A DNA stretch of 46,711 bases from Fimbriimonas sp. (GCA_031292555.1 JARLGV010000064.1:1-46711); one strand, 5' to 3'; counted from the first letter of the stretch, positions 35,562 to 44,306 are shown. Program-made: numbers and translations. Notes: a model not told the origin generated them from the sequence alone.

Positions 35562-35692
35562 AGTTACTTAGTCCACATCGAATGAGACGGCGAGCACGAT
35601 CGTACTTCGCAGATTATTCTGGTCGCATCTCTTTGTATGTGAGCGCAGACTCGCCACCTCCAAAGCTGTACTGGTCCTGCGTCGGCTCATTT

Positions 35693-37348
35693 CTAAGTCG
35701 AATTCGATTCCCTCAGCGCTTTGGTCAGGCTTGCTCTAACGGCGCGGCAACCATAAGTGTTGGTTTTGTGGGCGTAGCTCACACTTCCTGAGAAGACATC
35801 GTTGGTCGTGAAGGAAACATAGTATGCGTCACCTTCATTGTTTTCGTATGAAGTGGACGTCCAGTATTCTGACGATTGCATCTCTGGAAAAAACAGAGAT
35901 CTTAACTTCAGCTTACCGAGGTCTTGAGGGACGCCCAAGAGTCGGTTTCGCTGGCTATTGAGCTCACCGAGGGTTTCGCTCAATGAAGCCAATTCGTCCC
36001 TAGATGGCAAACGCCAATCAGAATGCTTGGCAAGCGAAAGGGACTGAGCGAATTCCATCGCTTCCATCCAGTTTCGCTTTTGGGCATCGTCGTTCCTCTG
36101 CCATGTAAGCCCAGTACGGTTGTCTGTCACGGTTTCATCACCATGGTCAGTGAAGCAGTTGACGGCGCGTTTCTGTGCGGCGGCGACAAGCACGGGCTTC
36201 AATTCGTCTGGAGCAATGCTAAGAGCTGAATATCCCTTATCATCGACGAAGCTGACGTCAGCTCCTGCAAGGACTAGCAGCTCTGCACACTCCCAAAAGC
36301 CCTTATGGCAGGCAAACATCAGGGCTGTAGCCCCCGCTCGGTTCCTCGCATCCGAGCTCGCGCCGCTCGCGATTAAGGCGCGTACGCAAGCAGAGTGGCC
36401 CTTTCGTGCGGCCTCCATTAGCGGAGTAACGCCCAATCCAGCAGCAACGTTTACGTTTGCGTTCGCGGCAATAAGGATATCGACACATTCAACTGAGCCG
36501 CTAACTGCCGCTGCCATGATTGCGGAAGCGCCTCCATCACTGCCAGAGCGGCTACTCTCTAGCTTCGCATCTACGTCCACTCCAGCATCAATCAGAATCT
36601 TGACGCAGCCAGCCTTGCAGGCAAACGCCGCAACTGTGAGCGCGGTTAATCCCCTCTCATCCATCATGCTGGCATCCGCGCCAGCTCTGATCAGTGACCT
36701 GACACAACTCTCATGGCCCATTTGAGCGGCAACCATTAGCGCCGTTGTAAGGTCAGGGTCAGTGGCATCCGCGTCCGCGCCAGCAGCGATAAGTGCGTTA
36801 ACGCATTCGATTCTATCCTTGTGACATGCCGCGATGAGCGCCGTTCTCCCTTGGTCATCTTTGGCATCGATGTCAACTCCTGCGAGGACGAGTGCCTCGA
36901 CCTTGGCCAAATTACCCTTCTCCACCGCTCTAGTGAACTCAACAGCACATGCGCGGCACTTGCATCCCCTCATTCTTTGGCTGTTCTTGCGTTCAGTCCC
37001 GCAGATCGCACAAGTCTGGCAATCCTTGGTCCAATCGTGTTCTTGGTCGCGAGTCTTGCCGCACACGGAGCACGTGCATCCTGTCCATGTGTGGTCGCTC
37101 TGGCGGGTCGTGCTGCATATAGCGCACTTCTCGCAGTCCCCACTCCAGTCGTGTTCCTCGTCACGCGTCTTGCCGCATGCGAAGCACTTGCACCCTGTCC
37201 ATGTGTGGTGGCTCTCACGTATTGCGCCGCATACAGCGCACTTCTCGCAGTCTTCGCTCCAATCATGTTGTAGGTCGCGCATCTTACCGCACGCAGTGCA
37301 CTTACAGCCTTCCCAGCTATGTGAACCAACTAGGCACTTTACGTTCAT
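35693..37348 (-). CDS. Zinc-ribbon/ankyrin/DUF1566 protein (paralogue 1)
   Basis: 551 residues. Residues 1-135 are tandem Cys/His modules (CKCTACGKMRDLQHDW, DCEKCAVCG, HTWTGCKCFACGKTRD) with many CxxC pairs and HxW signatures, probably zinc-binding. Residues of about 137-400 are ankyrin repeats of 33 residues (TALIAACHKDRIECVNALIAAGADADA and similar). About 405-545 is a DUF1566/Lcl-type domain (VTDNRTGLTWQRN, WRLPSRDELASL, YWTSTSYENNEGDAYYVSF). No signal peptide. It lies just upstream of the RHS remnant on the same strand; ankyrin proteins can serve as immunity proteins in polymorphic toxin loci, which is the best guess here. Confidence 0.85.
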   Translation of the reverse strand: MNVKCLVGSHSWEGCKCTACGKMRDLQHDWSEDCEKCAVCGAIRESHHTWTGCKCFACGKTRDEEHDWSGDCEKCAICSTTRQSDHTWTGCTCSVCGKTRDQEHDWTKDCQTCAICGTERKNSQRMRGCKCRACAVEFTRAVEKGNLAKVEALVLAGVDIDAKDDQGRTALIAACHKDRIECVNALIAAGADADATDPDLTTALMVAAQMGHESCVRSLIRAGADASMMDERGLTALTVAAFACKAGCVKILIDAGVDVDAKLESSRSGSDGGASAIMAAAVSGSVECVDILIAANANVNVAAGLGVTPLMEAARKGHSACVRALIASGASSDARNRAGATALMFACHKGFWECAELLVLAGADVSFVDDKGYSALSIAPDELKPVLVAAAQKRAVNCFTDHGDETVTDNRTGLTWQRNDDAQKRNWMEAMEFAQSLSLAKHSDWRLPSRDELASLSETLGELNSQRNRLLGVPQDLGKLKLRSLFFPEMQSSEYWTSTSYENNEGDAYYVSFTTNDVFSGSVSYAHKTNTYGCRAVRASLTKALRESNST

Positions 37349-37378
37349 GATCTCTCAGGTCCTCGCCTTATCAGGTCT

Positions 37379-38518
37379 TCACCGAATACGAGTTGACTTT
37401 GTCGCATGACAACGCCAGGTTCGGCGCTGCCCGCGAGACAGGCTGTGCTGGATGATCTTCCAATTTTCCACAGATCTTTCCTGCGCGCCTTGGAGCTTTT
37501 CGGGCGACACGTTCAACGAATCGACCAAGTCTTCGCGGCTTGGCACCCCTCCGTAGGATATTACAACAGTCTGGGATACAAGGCCGAAGACCGATTCATG
37601 CGCAACCGCTACCGCATCATCACCGATCTTGAAGGCCTTACCGCAACCTGAGCAAACGAGCGTTGGAGCCGCTGACGTCTTCGGATTTGACTCCTCAGTG
37701 ATAGCTCCTGCGTCCTTGAGGAGCAAGGCAACTTTGTCGGATTCAGCGAAAGAAAATGAAGTCTTCCCATCGTCAGTCGTCGCATTGACATCTGCTCCTG
37801 CGCTCAAGAGTGCCTTGATGTTCGCTTCTCTTCCTCCAATCGCTGCAAACATAAGTGCCGTAACGCCAATATTGGTCTTTCCGTTGACGTCAGCCCCCAC
37901 TCTTATCAACGCCTCGACATCATCTGCCTCCCAACTATTTGCGGCCAGCATTAGGAGGGTTAAGTCCTCAAACCTCGTGTCTGCGTCCGCTCCCCCTCTG
38001 ATCAACGCAATTACTGAATCAACGTGGCCGCGACTATGCCGATCAGATGCCTTTTGAAGTGCATTGCGGCCTTCGGTAGTCCTGGCGTGGACATCGGCTC
38101 CAGCAGCGATCAGCGTTCTCACGCTATCGACGTTCCCCCGACTCGCAGCCTCAATCAGCGCTGTTACTCCGTCCTTCTGCTTAGAATTGACATCTGCACC
38201 TGCGTCTATGAGGGCTTCGATGCTTGCGGCGTCTCCAGTTGATGCCGCCAGTGACAGCGCTGTCTCACCAGCGCTTGTTCTGGCATGGACATCGGCTCCA
38301 GCGCCGATAAGAACCCTGACGCAATCTGTTTGGCCGTTATTGGCAGCCACCATGAGCGTTGTGAGTTCGTAGCCCAAGCTCGCACCAACATTCGCACCAC
38401 TAGAGATCAGTTTGTGAACAAGATCCACGGGGCCTGTCTTGGCTGCGTCGCGGAGAGCTGCATCTAGTTCTCTTTGCCGTTGTTTGCGCCAGCCGAACAA
38501 TTGGTTCAATGTTCTCAT
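37379..38518 (-). CDS. Ankyrin-repeat protein, frameshifted at both ends (paralogue 2)
   Basis: 379 residues from the ATG at 38518 (a TTG at 38536 is possible). About eight ankyrin repeats (TALIEAASRGNVDSVRTLIAAGADVHA) precede a C-terminal zinc-ribbon-like region (LVCSGCGKAFKIGDDAVAVA, NWKIIQHSLSRGQRRTWRCH) shared with paralogue 3. The last residues are out of register: shifting frame after RRTWRCH gives DKVNSYSVKT, matching paralogue 3. Its expected N-terminal zinc module is on a separate 37-codon frame directly upstream. It may be a pseudogene or a recently split gene. Confidence 0.75.
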   Translation of the reverse strand: MRTLNQLFGWRKQRQRELDAALRDAAKTGPVDLVHKLISSGANVGASLGYELTTLMVAANNGQTDCVRVLIGAGADVHARTSAGETALSLAASTGDAASIEALIDAGADVNSKQKDGVTALIEAASRGNVDSVRTLIAAGADVHARTTEGRNALQKASDRHSRGHVDSVIALIRGGADADTRFEDLTLLMLAANSWEADDVEALIRVGADVNGKTNIGVTALMFAAIGGREANIKALLSAGADVNATTDDGKTSFSFAESDKVALLLKDAGAITEESNPKTSAAPTLVCSGCGKAFKIGDDAVAVAHESVFGLVSQTVVISYGGVPSREDLVDSLNVSPEKLQGAQERSVENWKIIQHSLSRGQRRTWRCHATKSTRIR

Positions 38519-38520
38519 TC

Positions 38521-38634
38521 TCAAGTTTTCTCGCAATCCTTGCCCTTGTACTGCCCCTCATCCCGCGTCTTGCCGCATGCTGAGCATTTGCAGCCGTCCC
38601 AACTATGTGAACCAACAAGGCACTTTACGTTCAT
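38521..38634 (-). pseudogene. Detached N-terminal zinc module of paralogue 2
   Basis: 37 codons, MNVKCLVGSHSWDGCKC then SACGKTRDEGQYKGKDCEKT, nearly the same as the first 37 residues of the 551-residue paralogue. The TGA at 38521-38523 comes exactly where the other copies continue into the next Cys module, and the ankyrin ATG follows 2 bases later. It is most simply the broken-off 5' end of paralogue 2, though a free microprotein cannot be excluded. Confidence 0.7.
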
Positions 38635-38898
38635 GGATTCTCAGGTACTTGACTTCCTATGTCGCCGTATCCACGATGGACCGTCTGTTGCCCTTGCATC
38701 TCCCACCAGTCGCAATCGGAGTCGGACGCAATGGCGCGAGGCCCGTCTTCCATTAGTGCTTGGCGTCCTGCGAAGCAATCCCAAGATCAATTCCCCGCCT
38801 GGAAGCAGTTTGCTCGCATACCAGAATGGCCGACGCAATGGCCTTTGGATTTGCGATGATCATGCCTATTTTTCGCTGCAACCAAACCAATTGATCGC

Positions 38899-39828
38899 CT
38901 AAATATGCCCCCCGTGCAGGCGCAGAATGTCTGCAATCTCTAGCTGCTTATTCGAGATCGCAAGGCTAAGCGGTGTCTTTCCGCTCTTGTCCCTGGCATT
39001 GACTTCTGCGTGATTTGCCAGCAGCAGGCTAACAACCTCCTTCTTGCCGTTGAACGACGCATCATGCAAGGCTGTAGAACCATCCTTCTCTCGCCCATTA
39101 ACAGGCGCTCCGTGCGTCAGAAGGGATTCGACCACAGCTACACTGGCATCGGTAGCCGCCGAGGCTAATATGTCCGAATCTAGCGTGGGATTGGGATGGC
39201 AAGAAAGCAAGAAGTTCACGACGTCCAGATGATCTCCCTCCACTCCTCTGCTAAGAGGCGTCATGCCTTTTTCGTCCTTGTTCCTTACCAAATTGGGATT
39301 GTTTTTGACCATTGCCTCGACACGCCCAAGATCTCCATGGAAGGCCCAGTCTTGAATTGTCAACAGATCTTTGAGGCTCAATAGCTGCGAGGGTTTCAGC
39401 CAGAAGGTTGCCTGCTGATTTGGATCAAACGAGACTTCAACTGGGCCGCACTCTTTCGTCGAGATCACAGCTCTGCCACCATGCTCAGAGAGCTCGGCGG
39501 TAAGTAAATCGACAGGGTGGCCCTCAACCTTCAACCAAGTCACCTTCCCGTTGATACTCTTTAACTTTGCGACAGAGCCATCCGTATCCAGCTTAATAGC
39601 CTTCAGGTCGAAGCGAGCCTCAATGAACAAATTCTGAGGGTCAAGCTGTTCGTAGGCATCCTCCATCGATGACGACGCAGGGACAGGACTCGGTCCAATC
39701 TGGGTTCGCTTACCCTCTCCATCCTTACAGCCAACAGAGCAAACGGATGCTCCAACTAGGAACACAAATCCAAAAGTAATGGCCCTACGAATTCGTACTG
39801 CGATATTGCTTCCTTTCAACTCAACCAC
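38899..39828 (-). CDS. Ankyrin-repeat lipoprotein
   Basis: 309 residues; a start at a downstream codon is possible. A basic N-terminus (VRIRRAITFGFVFLVGASVCSVGCKDG) has a lipobox-like VG-C near residue 34, so it is probably a lipoprotein. A beta-rich domain (about 60-150) is followed by ankyrin repeats (AFHGDLGRVEAMVKNNPN, GSTALHDASFNGKKEVVSLLLANHAEVNA, KTPLSLAISNKQLEIADILRLHG). It sits between zinc/ankyrin paralogues 2 and 3, on the same strand, and lacks their zinc modules. Confidence 0.85.
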   Translation of the reverse strand: MVELKGSNIAVRIRRAITFGFVFLVGASVCSVGCKDGEGKRTQIGPSPVPASSSMEDAYEQLDPQNLFIEARFDLKAIKLDTDGSVAKLKSINGKVTWLKVEGHPVDLLTAELSEHGGRAVISTKECGPVEVSFDPNQQATFWLKPSQLLSLKDLLTIQDWAFHGDLGRVEAMVKNNPNLVRNKDEKGMTPLSRGVEGDHLDVVNFLLSCHPNPTLDSDILASAATDASVAVVESLLTHGAPVNGREKDGSTALHDASFNGKKEVVSLLLANHAEVNARDKSGKTPLSLAISNKQLEIADILRLHGGHI

Positions 39829-39867
39829 ACACTCCCCATGACGTTGCCGCGCTCTTATCCTGCGGCG

Positions 39868-40746
39868 TTACGATTTGACTTGATAGGAGTTGACCTTATC
39901 GCACCCATGACAACGCCAGGTTCGGCGTTGCCCACGTGCCAGGCCCTCTTGAATGATCTTCCAGTTTTGGCGTGCGTTCTCCCGCGAGGTGTCAAGGGCG
40001 ACCGCGGACTTGTTCGAATCACCGAAGAAGTCCACTAGGTCCTCTCGGTCGGGGGAGGGGCCCTCGGAATCGATCACCGACTTACTGATCAAGCCGTAGG
40101 CGAATTCGGGAGCAACTGCTACGGCATCTTCACCGATCCTGTATGTTTTGCCGCATGCCGAACAAGTAAGGGTGGGATGCACTAATCGAGGTGCCTTCCG
40201 CAGAACGGCTGCCACATCGTCTCGCCTGGCCACCATGAGCGCCGTATAGCCGTTGACATTCTTCGCCATGACATCTGCCCCAGCGGCGACGAGGACTTCC
40301 ACGAGCTCCCTATGCCCTCCATATGCTGCCGTTGTAAGGGCGGTATCACTATGCTTGTTCTTAGCATTTACATTTGCACCTGCGGCGATCAGTACTCTTG
40401 CCAGTTCCGTATGGCCATAGACCGCAACTTTAATGAGTGCCGTCTCGCCGTCGCTGCCACTCGCGCTAACATCTACCCCTGAAGCAACCAGCGCCTTGAC
40501 ACGTCCCTCGTCGCCGAGTATGGCGGCGCCTAACAAAGAGTTGATGGCGTCGGTGTTGGTTGCCCCACATCGGGCGCATTTCATGATTCCCTGGCTGAAA
40601 TCGTGGCCCCCGTCGCGAGTCCTTGCACACGCAAAGCACTTCTCGCAGTCCTTGCTCCAGTCATGCGCTTCATCCCGCGTCTTCCCGCAAGCCGTGCATT
40701 TGCAGCCGTTCCATAAGTGCGATCCTACTAGGCACTTTATAGTCAT
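39868..40746 (-). CDS. Zinc-ribbon/ankyrin protein (paralogue 3)
   Basis: 292 residues. N-terminal zinc modules (KCLVGSHLWNGCKCTACGKTRD, DCEKCFACARTRD, MKCARCGA) cover about 1-62. Four ankyrin repeats follow (TALIKVAVYGHTELARVLIAAGANVNA). The C-terminus (LTCSACGKTYRIGEDAVAVA, NWKIIQEGLARGQRRTWRCHGCDKVNSYQVKS) has CxxC pairs of a second zinc ribbon. This is the intact template against which the damage in paralogue 2 is seen. Cytoplasmic by sequence; function unknown. Confidence 0.85.
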   Translation of the reverse strand: MTIKCLVGSHLWNGCKCTACGKTRDEAHDWSKDCEKCFACARTRDGGHDFSQGIMKCARCGATNTDAINSLLGAAILGDEGRVKALVASGVDVSASGSDGETALIKVAVYGHTELARVLIAAGANVNAKNKHSDTALTTAAYGGHRELVEVLVAAGADVMAKNVNGYTALMVARRDDVAAVLRKAPRLVHPTLTCSACGKTYRIGEDAVAVAPEFAYGLISKSVIDSEGPSPDREDLVDFFGDSNKSAVALDTSRENARQNWKIIQEGLARGQRRTWRCHGCDKVNSYQVKS

Positions 40747-41174
40747 GATCTCCCAAGTCCCTCTTCAGCGAAGACACAGCGCTGCTCGATGAAAACTTAT
40801 GAAGCCAATGTAGGTCTCATGCTCTGCAACGTCAAGTCTTTTCTTTTTGACAGCTCGCCGTGAAAGGAGTTCGTGATCGAGGGAAGCGGTGTCGGGCTGT
40901 CGCCGTCCTCTTGACTCAGCCGAACGCGCGGAAGATGCGATGTCTCAAACGCACCGATCGAAAGCAATCAAATTCGCAAGGATCGTTTCTGCGATTTGAT
41001 CGAGCATTTGGTCGAAAGTAACAGGCTTGCCGTGTTGGTCTGTCCACCCACTCATCTAGCCATCACCGCAAAAAATGGATTAGACTCAGTCGGGATGATA
41101 GGCAAATGGCACACATTGAGATGCTACCTTTTGGCGATCTGCCTGTCTGACGAGCACTGGCATTGCAGCGCACA
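40747..41174. other. Intergenic stretch with a possible gene remnant
   Basis: About 430 bases with no supported gene. A 36-codon minus-strand frame (40945-41055, MSGWTDQHGKPVTFDQMLDQIAE) has gene-like composition and could be the start of a lost gene. Nothing else was recognised. Confidence 0.4.
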
Positions 41175-41513
41175 TCAGCTCGCCAGGAAAAGATTCAGAT
41201 CCACTGTCCTAACCAACACGCCCAGAACGAAGATAGAGAATTGATAGTCGCCTGGTTTGTCGAACGTGAGATTGGCCATGTCAACGTCGAAGTCAAACAT
41301 GCTAGGATCGCCCATCCCGCCGACGAGCATCGCCGCATACGTCAAGACTCGAGCCACATGCTTTCCATCTGGATCCACTAGATCGATCCAAATGTCGACT
41401 TGGTCATAGCGATCGGAGTCGGCGACCAGGATCGAACAGCCCAGTGCCATTTTTGGAGCGGTATCCGGAAAGGCACCACAGCGAATCTGTCTGAAGATAC
41501 CGATCAGACTCAT
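41175..41513 (-). CDS. DUF6941-like protein, probably truncated at N-terminus
   Basis: 112 residues from the ATG at 41513 (MSLIGIFRQIRCGAFP). The beta-strand pattern (DIWIDLVDPDGKHVARV, FDVDMANLTFDKPGDYQFSIFVLG) resembles DUF6941 proteins. In those the strand before NGRMSLIGIF is part of the fold; here the in-frame codons upstream (AQTNEPNGR) continue the family pattern but have no ATG/GTG/TTG start, so the 5' end may be frameshifted. Function unknown. Confidence 0.55.
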   Translation of the reverse strand: MSLIGIFRQIRCGAFPDTAPKMALGCSILVADSDRYDQVDIWIDLVDPDGKHVARVLTYAAMLVGGMGDPSMFDFDVDMANLTFDKPGDYQFSIFVLGVLVRTVDLNLFLAS

Positions 41514-41738
41514 TCGGCCGTTCGGCTCGTTGGTCTGCGCACCAACTTGCCTCCAACCCTTCGAAGGGGTTAAGAGGCGGGACGGGAACCCTGCACAAGA
41601 AGCGCTAAACGCTCGCTAGAGCAGTGTCACAAACTTGAGTTTCTGTCCGCTTTCGATTGGAATCACTCACCGTTTTGCGTTGGAATCGGTGTCCGCATTC
41701 CTTGGAATACGCACGCCCAGAAAAGAGCCGCTCGATTA

Positions 41739-41984
41739 CTATGGCTTGCGCCGTTCATCGACAAGCCCCTTAACCGTAAGCCAAATCCCAGGGATCAAGC
41801 ATGCCGCTAGTGGCCAGAGGAAAAAATCCTGTATTTGGCCAAACTGGAAATGGACCGTGTCTCCGTTGAAGTTTGGAAGATGAGACACCATGATTGCAGC
41901 ACTCGTTGCCCAAGCGAGGTAACAGCACACACCAAGTGACAGAAGAACGAGCCCCGTTCTAAGCAATCCGCCCAATGCCACCAC
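41739..41984 (-). CDS. Small two-helix membrane protein
   Basis: 81 residues from a GTG at 41984 (a second GTG follows directly). Two clear transmembrane helices: LLRTGLVLLSLGVCCYLAWAT and FFLWPLAACLIPGIWLTVKGL, separated by about 27 polar residues. The short basic tail DERRKP is cytoplasmic by the positive-inside rule. No family recognised; it could be an immunity protein of the island. Confidence 0.6.
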   Translation of the reverse strand: MVALGGLLRTGLVLLSLGVCCYLAWATSAAIMVSHLPNFNGDTVHFQFGQIQDFFLWPLAACLIPGIWLTVKGLVDERRKP

Positions 41985-42161
41985 CCCCCGTTGGGCCGCA
42001 ACTAGATTCGTATATCGGCGGGACAGTCACTGAGACAAATCCCGGACACCATAGGGTCTGATCTTCCTCTCTGCCGTGGCAACTTCTATGGAATGTCAGA
42101 ATTTGCATCCTTCGCAATATGAAACCCCCGCTGGGCATAACGTCGAGTAGTGTGGTCCCGA

Positions 42162-42428
42162 CTACTTGCAGCGGCATGAGTCAATGTCATATACGATCCG
42201 CGACGCATAGACATTCTCCACGCAGTTGCAGGTAAAGCTGCCACTGACGCCTCCACCGATGCCAATCGATATCACTCCGCCACCATGTATCGAAATGGTC
42301 CCGTTAGCGCTCACCGTGATGCTAACGTTACCCCAAGGATAGTCGGTGCGAATCGGTTTCTTGCCGGATTGACTTAACGGCAAAATTCGTGAAGCTACCG
42401 GTGTCGCAACTACAGGGCGGAGTTGCAC
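42162..42428 (-). CDS. Hypothetical beta-rich small protein
   Basis: 88 residues from a GTG at 42428. The middle is Gly/Ser/Ile-rich beta sequence (NVSITVSANGTISIHGGG, SIGIGGGVSGSFTCNC) and the end has a second Cys pair (DSCRCK). It has no ATG start and no recognised domain. It might be the remains of a toxin tip. Weakly supported. Confidence 0.35.
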   Translation of the reverse strand: MQLRPVVATPVASRILPLSQSGKKPIRTDYPWGNVSITVSANGTISIHGGGVISIGIGGGVSGSFTCNCVENVYASRIVYDIDSCRCK

Positions 42429-42486
42429 GAGAGGCGGGACTTGGCGCAGATGTCGGCGTGTTTGCTGTTAAGATAGCTTTGGTCTT

Positions 42487-43155
42487 ATGCGAGAGAACGA
42501 TAAGAAGGATGTGCATTTGAGCCGTAGAACCACGCTTTGGCTTGAGTTTTGGGTGATCTGTTTAGCGTATATAGCTCCTCCATTGATCACGCAACTAGTG
42601 CCACGACACGCATTTGGGACTGGCGCTATGGCAGAAGTTGCGCGATCGGTGACTTATTTTGGTGAGTGCGCGGTCATTATCTTCATCATATGGCGGTCAG
42701 GTGATGGCCTCTCGCGATTTGGCATTCGATCTGATAACGCATTGCGGTTTGCGTGTACTGCTTGCTTACTGCTAGTCGCGACGTTATCAATGGTGATGTT
42801 CTTTAGGCATCTGCCAAGCTTTCCACTCCCCAGGTTGGGTGCCATTGAACATCGCGGATCATTGGGGATGGCTACCCTATTACTGTCTCTAATTGCTGCG
42901 TCGGCTTCAGAAGAACTCATTTTTAGATGCTATATTATAACCAGACTAGAGGAATTACTCGGTCATCGGTATTATGCTGTAATATGCTCTGCATTGATAT
43001 TCAGTATGGTCCATGCCTTTCGTGGATCAATTGCAATAGTCGGGGCAGGGCTTATGGCCCTCTTATTTGGATTTGTATTTGTCCGTACAAGGTCTATCAG
43101 CCCCATGATCGCGGCGCATTCACTTCATAACATAGTTCTGTCTCTATCCATCTAG
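42487..43155 (+). CDS. CPBP-family intramembrane metalloprotease (CAAX/Abi)
   Basis: 222 residues with about seven hydrophobic helices. CPBP motifs are present: SEELIFRCYI (Glu142, Glu143, Arg147), a His in FSMVHAFRG (His176), and AAHSLHN (His211) near the end. The family includes CAAX prenyl proteases and bacteriocin self-immunity proteins. The gene is A+T-richer than its neighbours, which suggests transfer. Its place in a toxin/immunity island favours a self-immunity role, as inference. Confidence 0.88.
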   Translation: MRENDKKDVHLSRRTTLWLEFWVICLAYIAPPLITQLVPRHAFGTGAMAEVARSVTYFGECAVIIFIIWRSGDGLSRFGIRSDNALRFACTACLLLVATLSMVMFFRHLPSFPLPRLGAIEHRGSLGMATLLLSLIAASASEELIFRCYIITRLEELLGHRYYAVICSALIFSMVHAFRGSIAIVGAGLMALLFGFVFVRTRSISPMIAAHSLHNIVLSLSI

Positions 43156-43541
43156 GCCTTGGCTGTGTACCGAGAGGCCCAAGTTCCTCCCAAAGCACGC
43201 AACCAGGGTCATAGCAGGTCCGCCGAGCGTCCCTTTGCGCTCGCCGTGCGTCGCTGACGAGAACTGCACCAAATGGTCGTGCACCCATCGAGTGGTTGAT
43301 AGATAGCCGGTCAGAACCAGGCTTGCATTTGTGGTGGGGGCCATCTCGAGGTGACCTGGGATTCCGTCAATGGGAACATAGAGGTGTTCGCCGCACTCGT
43401 TGCCGATCAAATTGGTCGAACAGCCAAACTCGACTGATCGCAGACCGGGCCATAGTAGTGCCAGTTGTCGTAGACATAGTTGGTTGCTAGATGTGCGTTC
43501 AATCCAATCGTTGGGCGACGGCAAGAAAGAGGGAATTACTC
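43156..43541. other. Intergenic stretch carrying the right direct repeat
   Basis: A 126-codon minus-strand frame (43144-43524) crosses this stretch and the repeat but overlaps the end of the CPBP gene and has no recognised domain. I do not call it, though it may be a gene remnant that shares LRSVEFGCSTNLI with the 33.8-kb copy. Confidence 0.4.
43366..43451 (+). repeat. Direct repeat, right copy
   Basis: 43404-43443 is identical over 40 bases to 33786-33825, with weaker similarity from about 43366. The two copies are about 9.6 kb apart in the same orientation and enclose the RHS, ankyrin and CPBP genes. Confidence 0.93.
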
Positions 43542-44306
43542 ATGAAGTCTCGTTCCACGATTACGATGTTGGGGTGCTGCCTAGGCTTGGCGCTTATGGC
43601 TAGCTCGATATTCGGCTCCACTCTGACAAGACGTTCGCCGCCTCAGACTGACGACCAAACAACGTTGGCGAAGGTGGCCCTGGACGAACACGAGAAGTCG
43701 GACATCCGGATGACTGCCCTCAAGAAACTTACCGACCAAGCGTTGCTTGGGCAGGTTGCTCTCGAAGGCAACGATTCGCACCTTCGCTCAGTGGCCGTGT
43801 CGAAGCTGACCGATCAAGCATTCCTTGGAAAGGTCGCGGTTGAGGACAAGGATGGGGGGATTCGCGTAGCCGCCACGAGAAAACTGACCGATCAGTACCT
43901 GCTCGGCCAAGTTGCTACACTCGACCTACGTTCCGACATCCGCATAGTTGCGGCAAGGAAGCTGACCGACCAAACTTTGCTTGGCGAGGTGGCAGTGGGC
44001 GACAAGGATGAGCAAATTCGTTCAGTGGCGATTCGGCAGCTCACCGATCAGGCCCTCCTCGGCAAAGTCGCGACCCGTGACTCCAGCTCCCGGCTTAGGT
44101 TCATGGCGGTAAGGAAGTTGACCGATCAGTCCCTTCTCGGAACGGTGGCAGAAAGTGACGCATACTCGAGCATTCGCCTGTATGCAATCGGCAAGCTGAC
44201 CGATCCGTCGATCCTCTCGACGATCGCGGCATCGGGCGCGCCCGACGACATCCGCAAAGCAGCCGGCGCCCGACTAGATGCCTTGCGGCCGGGAAAGCAA
44301 GGCTGA
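43542..44306 (+). CDS. Secreted HEAT-like repeat protein
   Basis: 254 residues from the ATG at 43542, with GAGGG about 10 bases upstream; the longer frame to 43491 lacks support. MKSRSTITMLGCCLGLALMASSIFG is a signal peptide. The rest is eight near-regular repeats of about 26 residues with the core IRxxAxxKLTDQxLLGxVA (KLTDQALLGQVA, KLTDQYLLGQVA, KLTDQTLLGEVA). Each should form two helices of a HEAT or PBS-lyase-type solenoid. Binding partner unknown. Confidence 0.85.
   Translation: MKSRSTITMLGCCLGLALMASSIFGSTLTRRSPPQTDDQTTLAKVALDEHEKSDIRMTALKKLTDQALLGQVALEGNDSHLRSVAVSKLTDQAFLGKVAVEDKDGGIRVAATRKLTDQYLLGQVATLDLRSDIRIVAARKLTDQTLLGEVAVGDKDEQIRSVAIRQLTDQALLGKVATRDSSSRLRFMAVRKLTDQSLLGTVAESDAYSSIRLYAIGKLTDPSILSTIAASGAPDDIRKAAGARLDALRPGKQG

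Noticed and set aside
36120-36725. 201-codon plus-strand frame rich in Ala/Ser
   Set aside because: Antisense of ankyrin repeats, which produces long Ala/Ser-rich frames.
43144-43524. 126-codon minus-strand frame over the right direct repeat
   Set aside because: Overlaps the end of the CPBP gene and shows no recognisable domain; kept only as a possible remnant.
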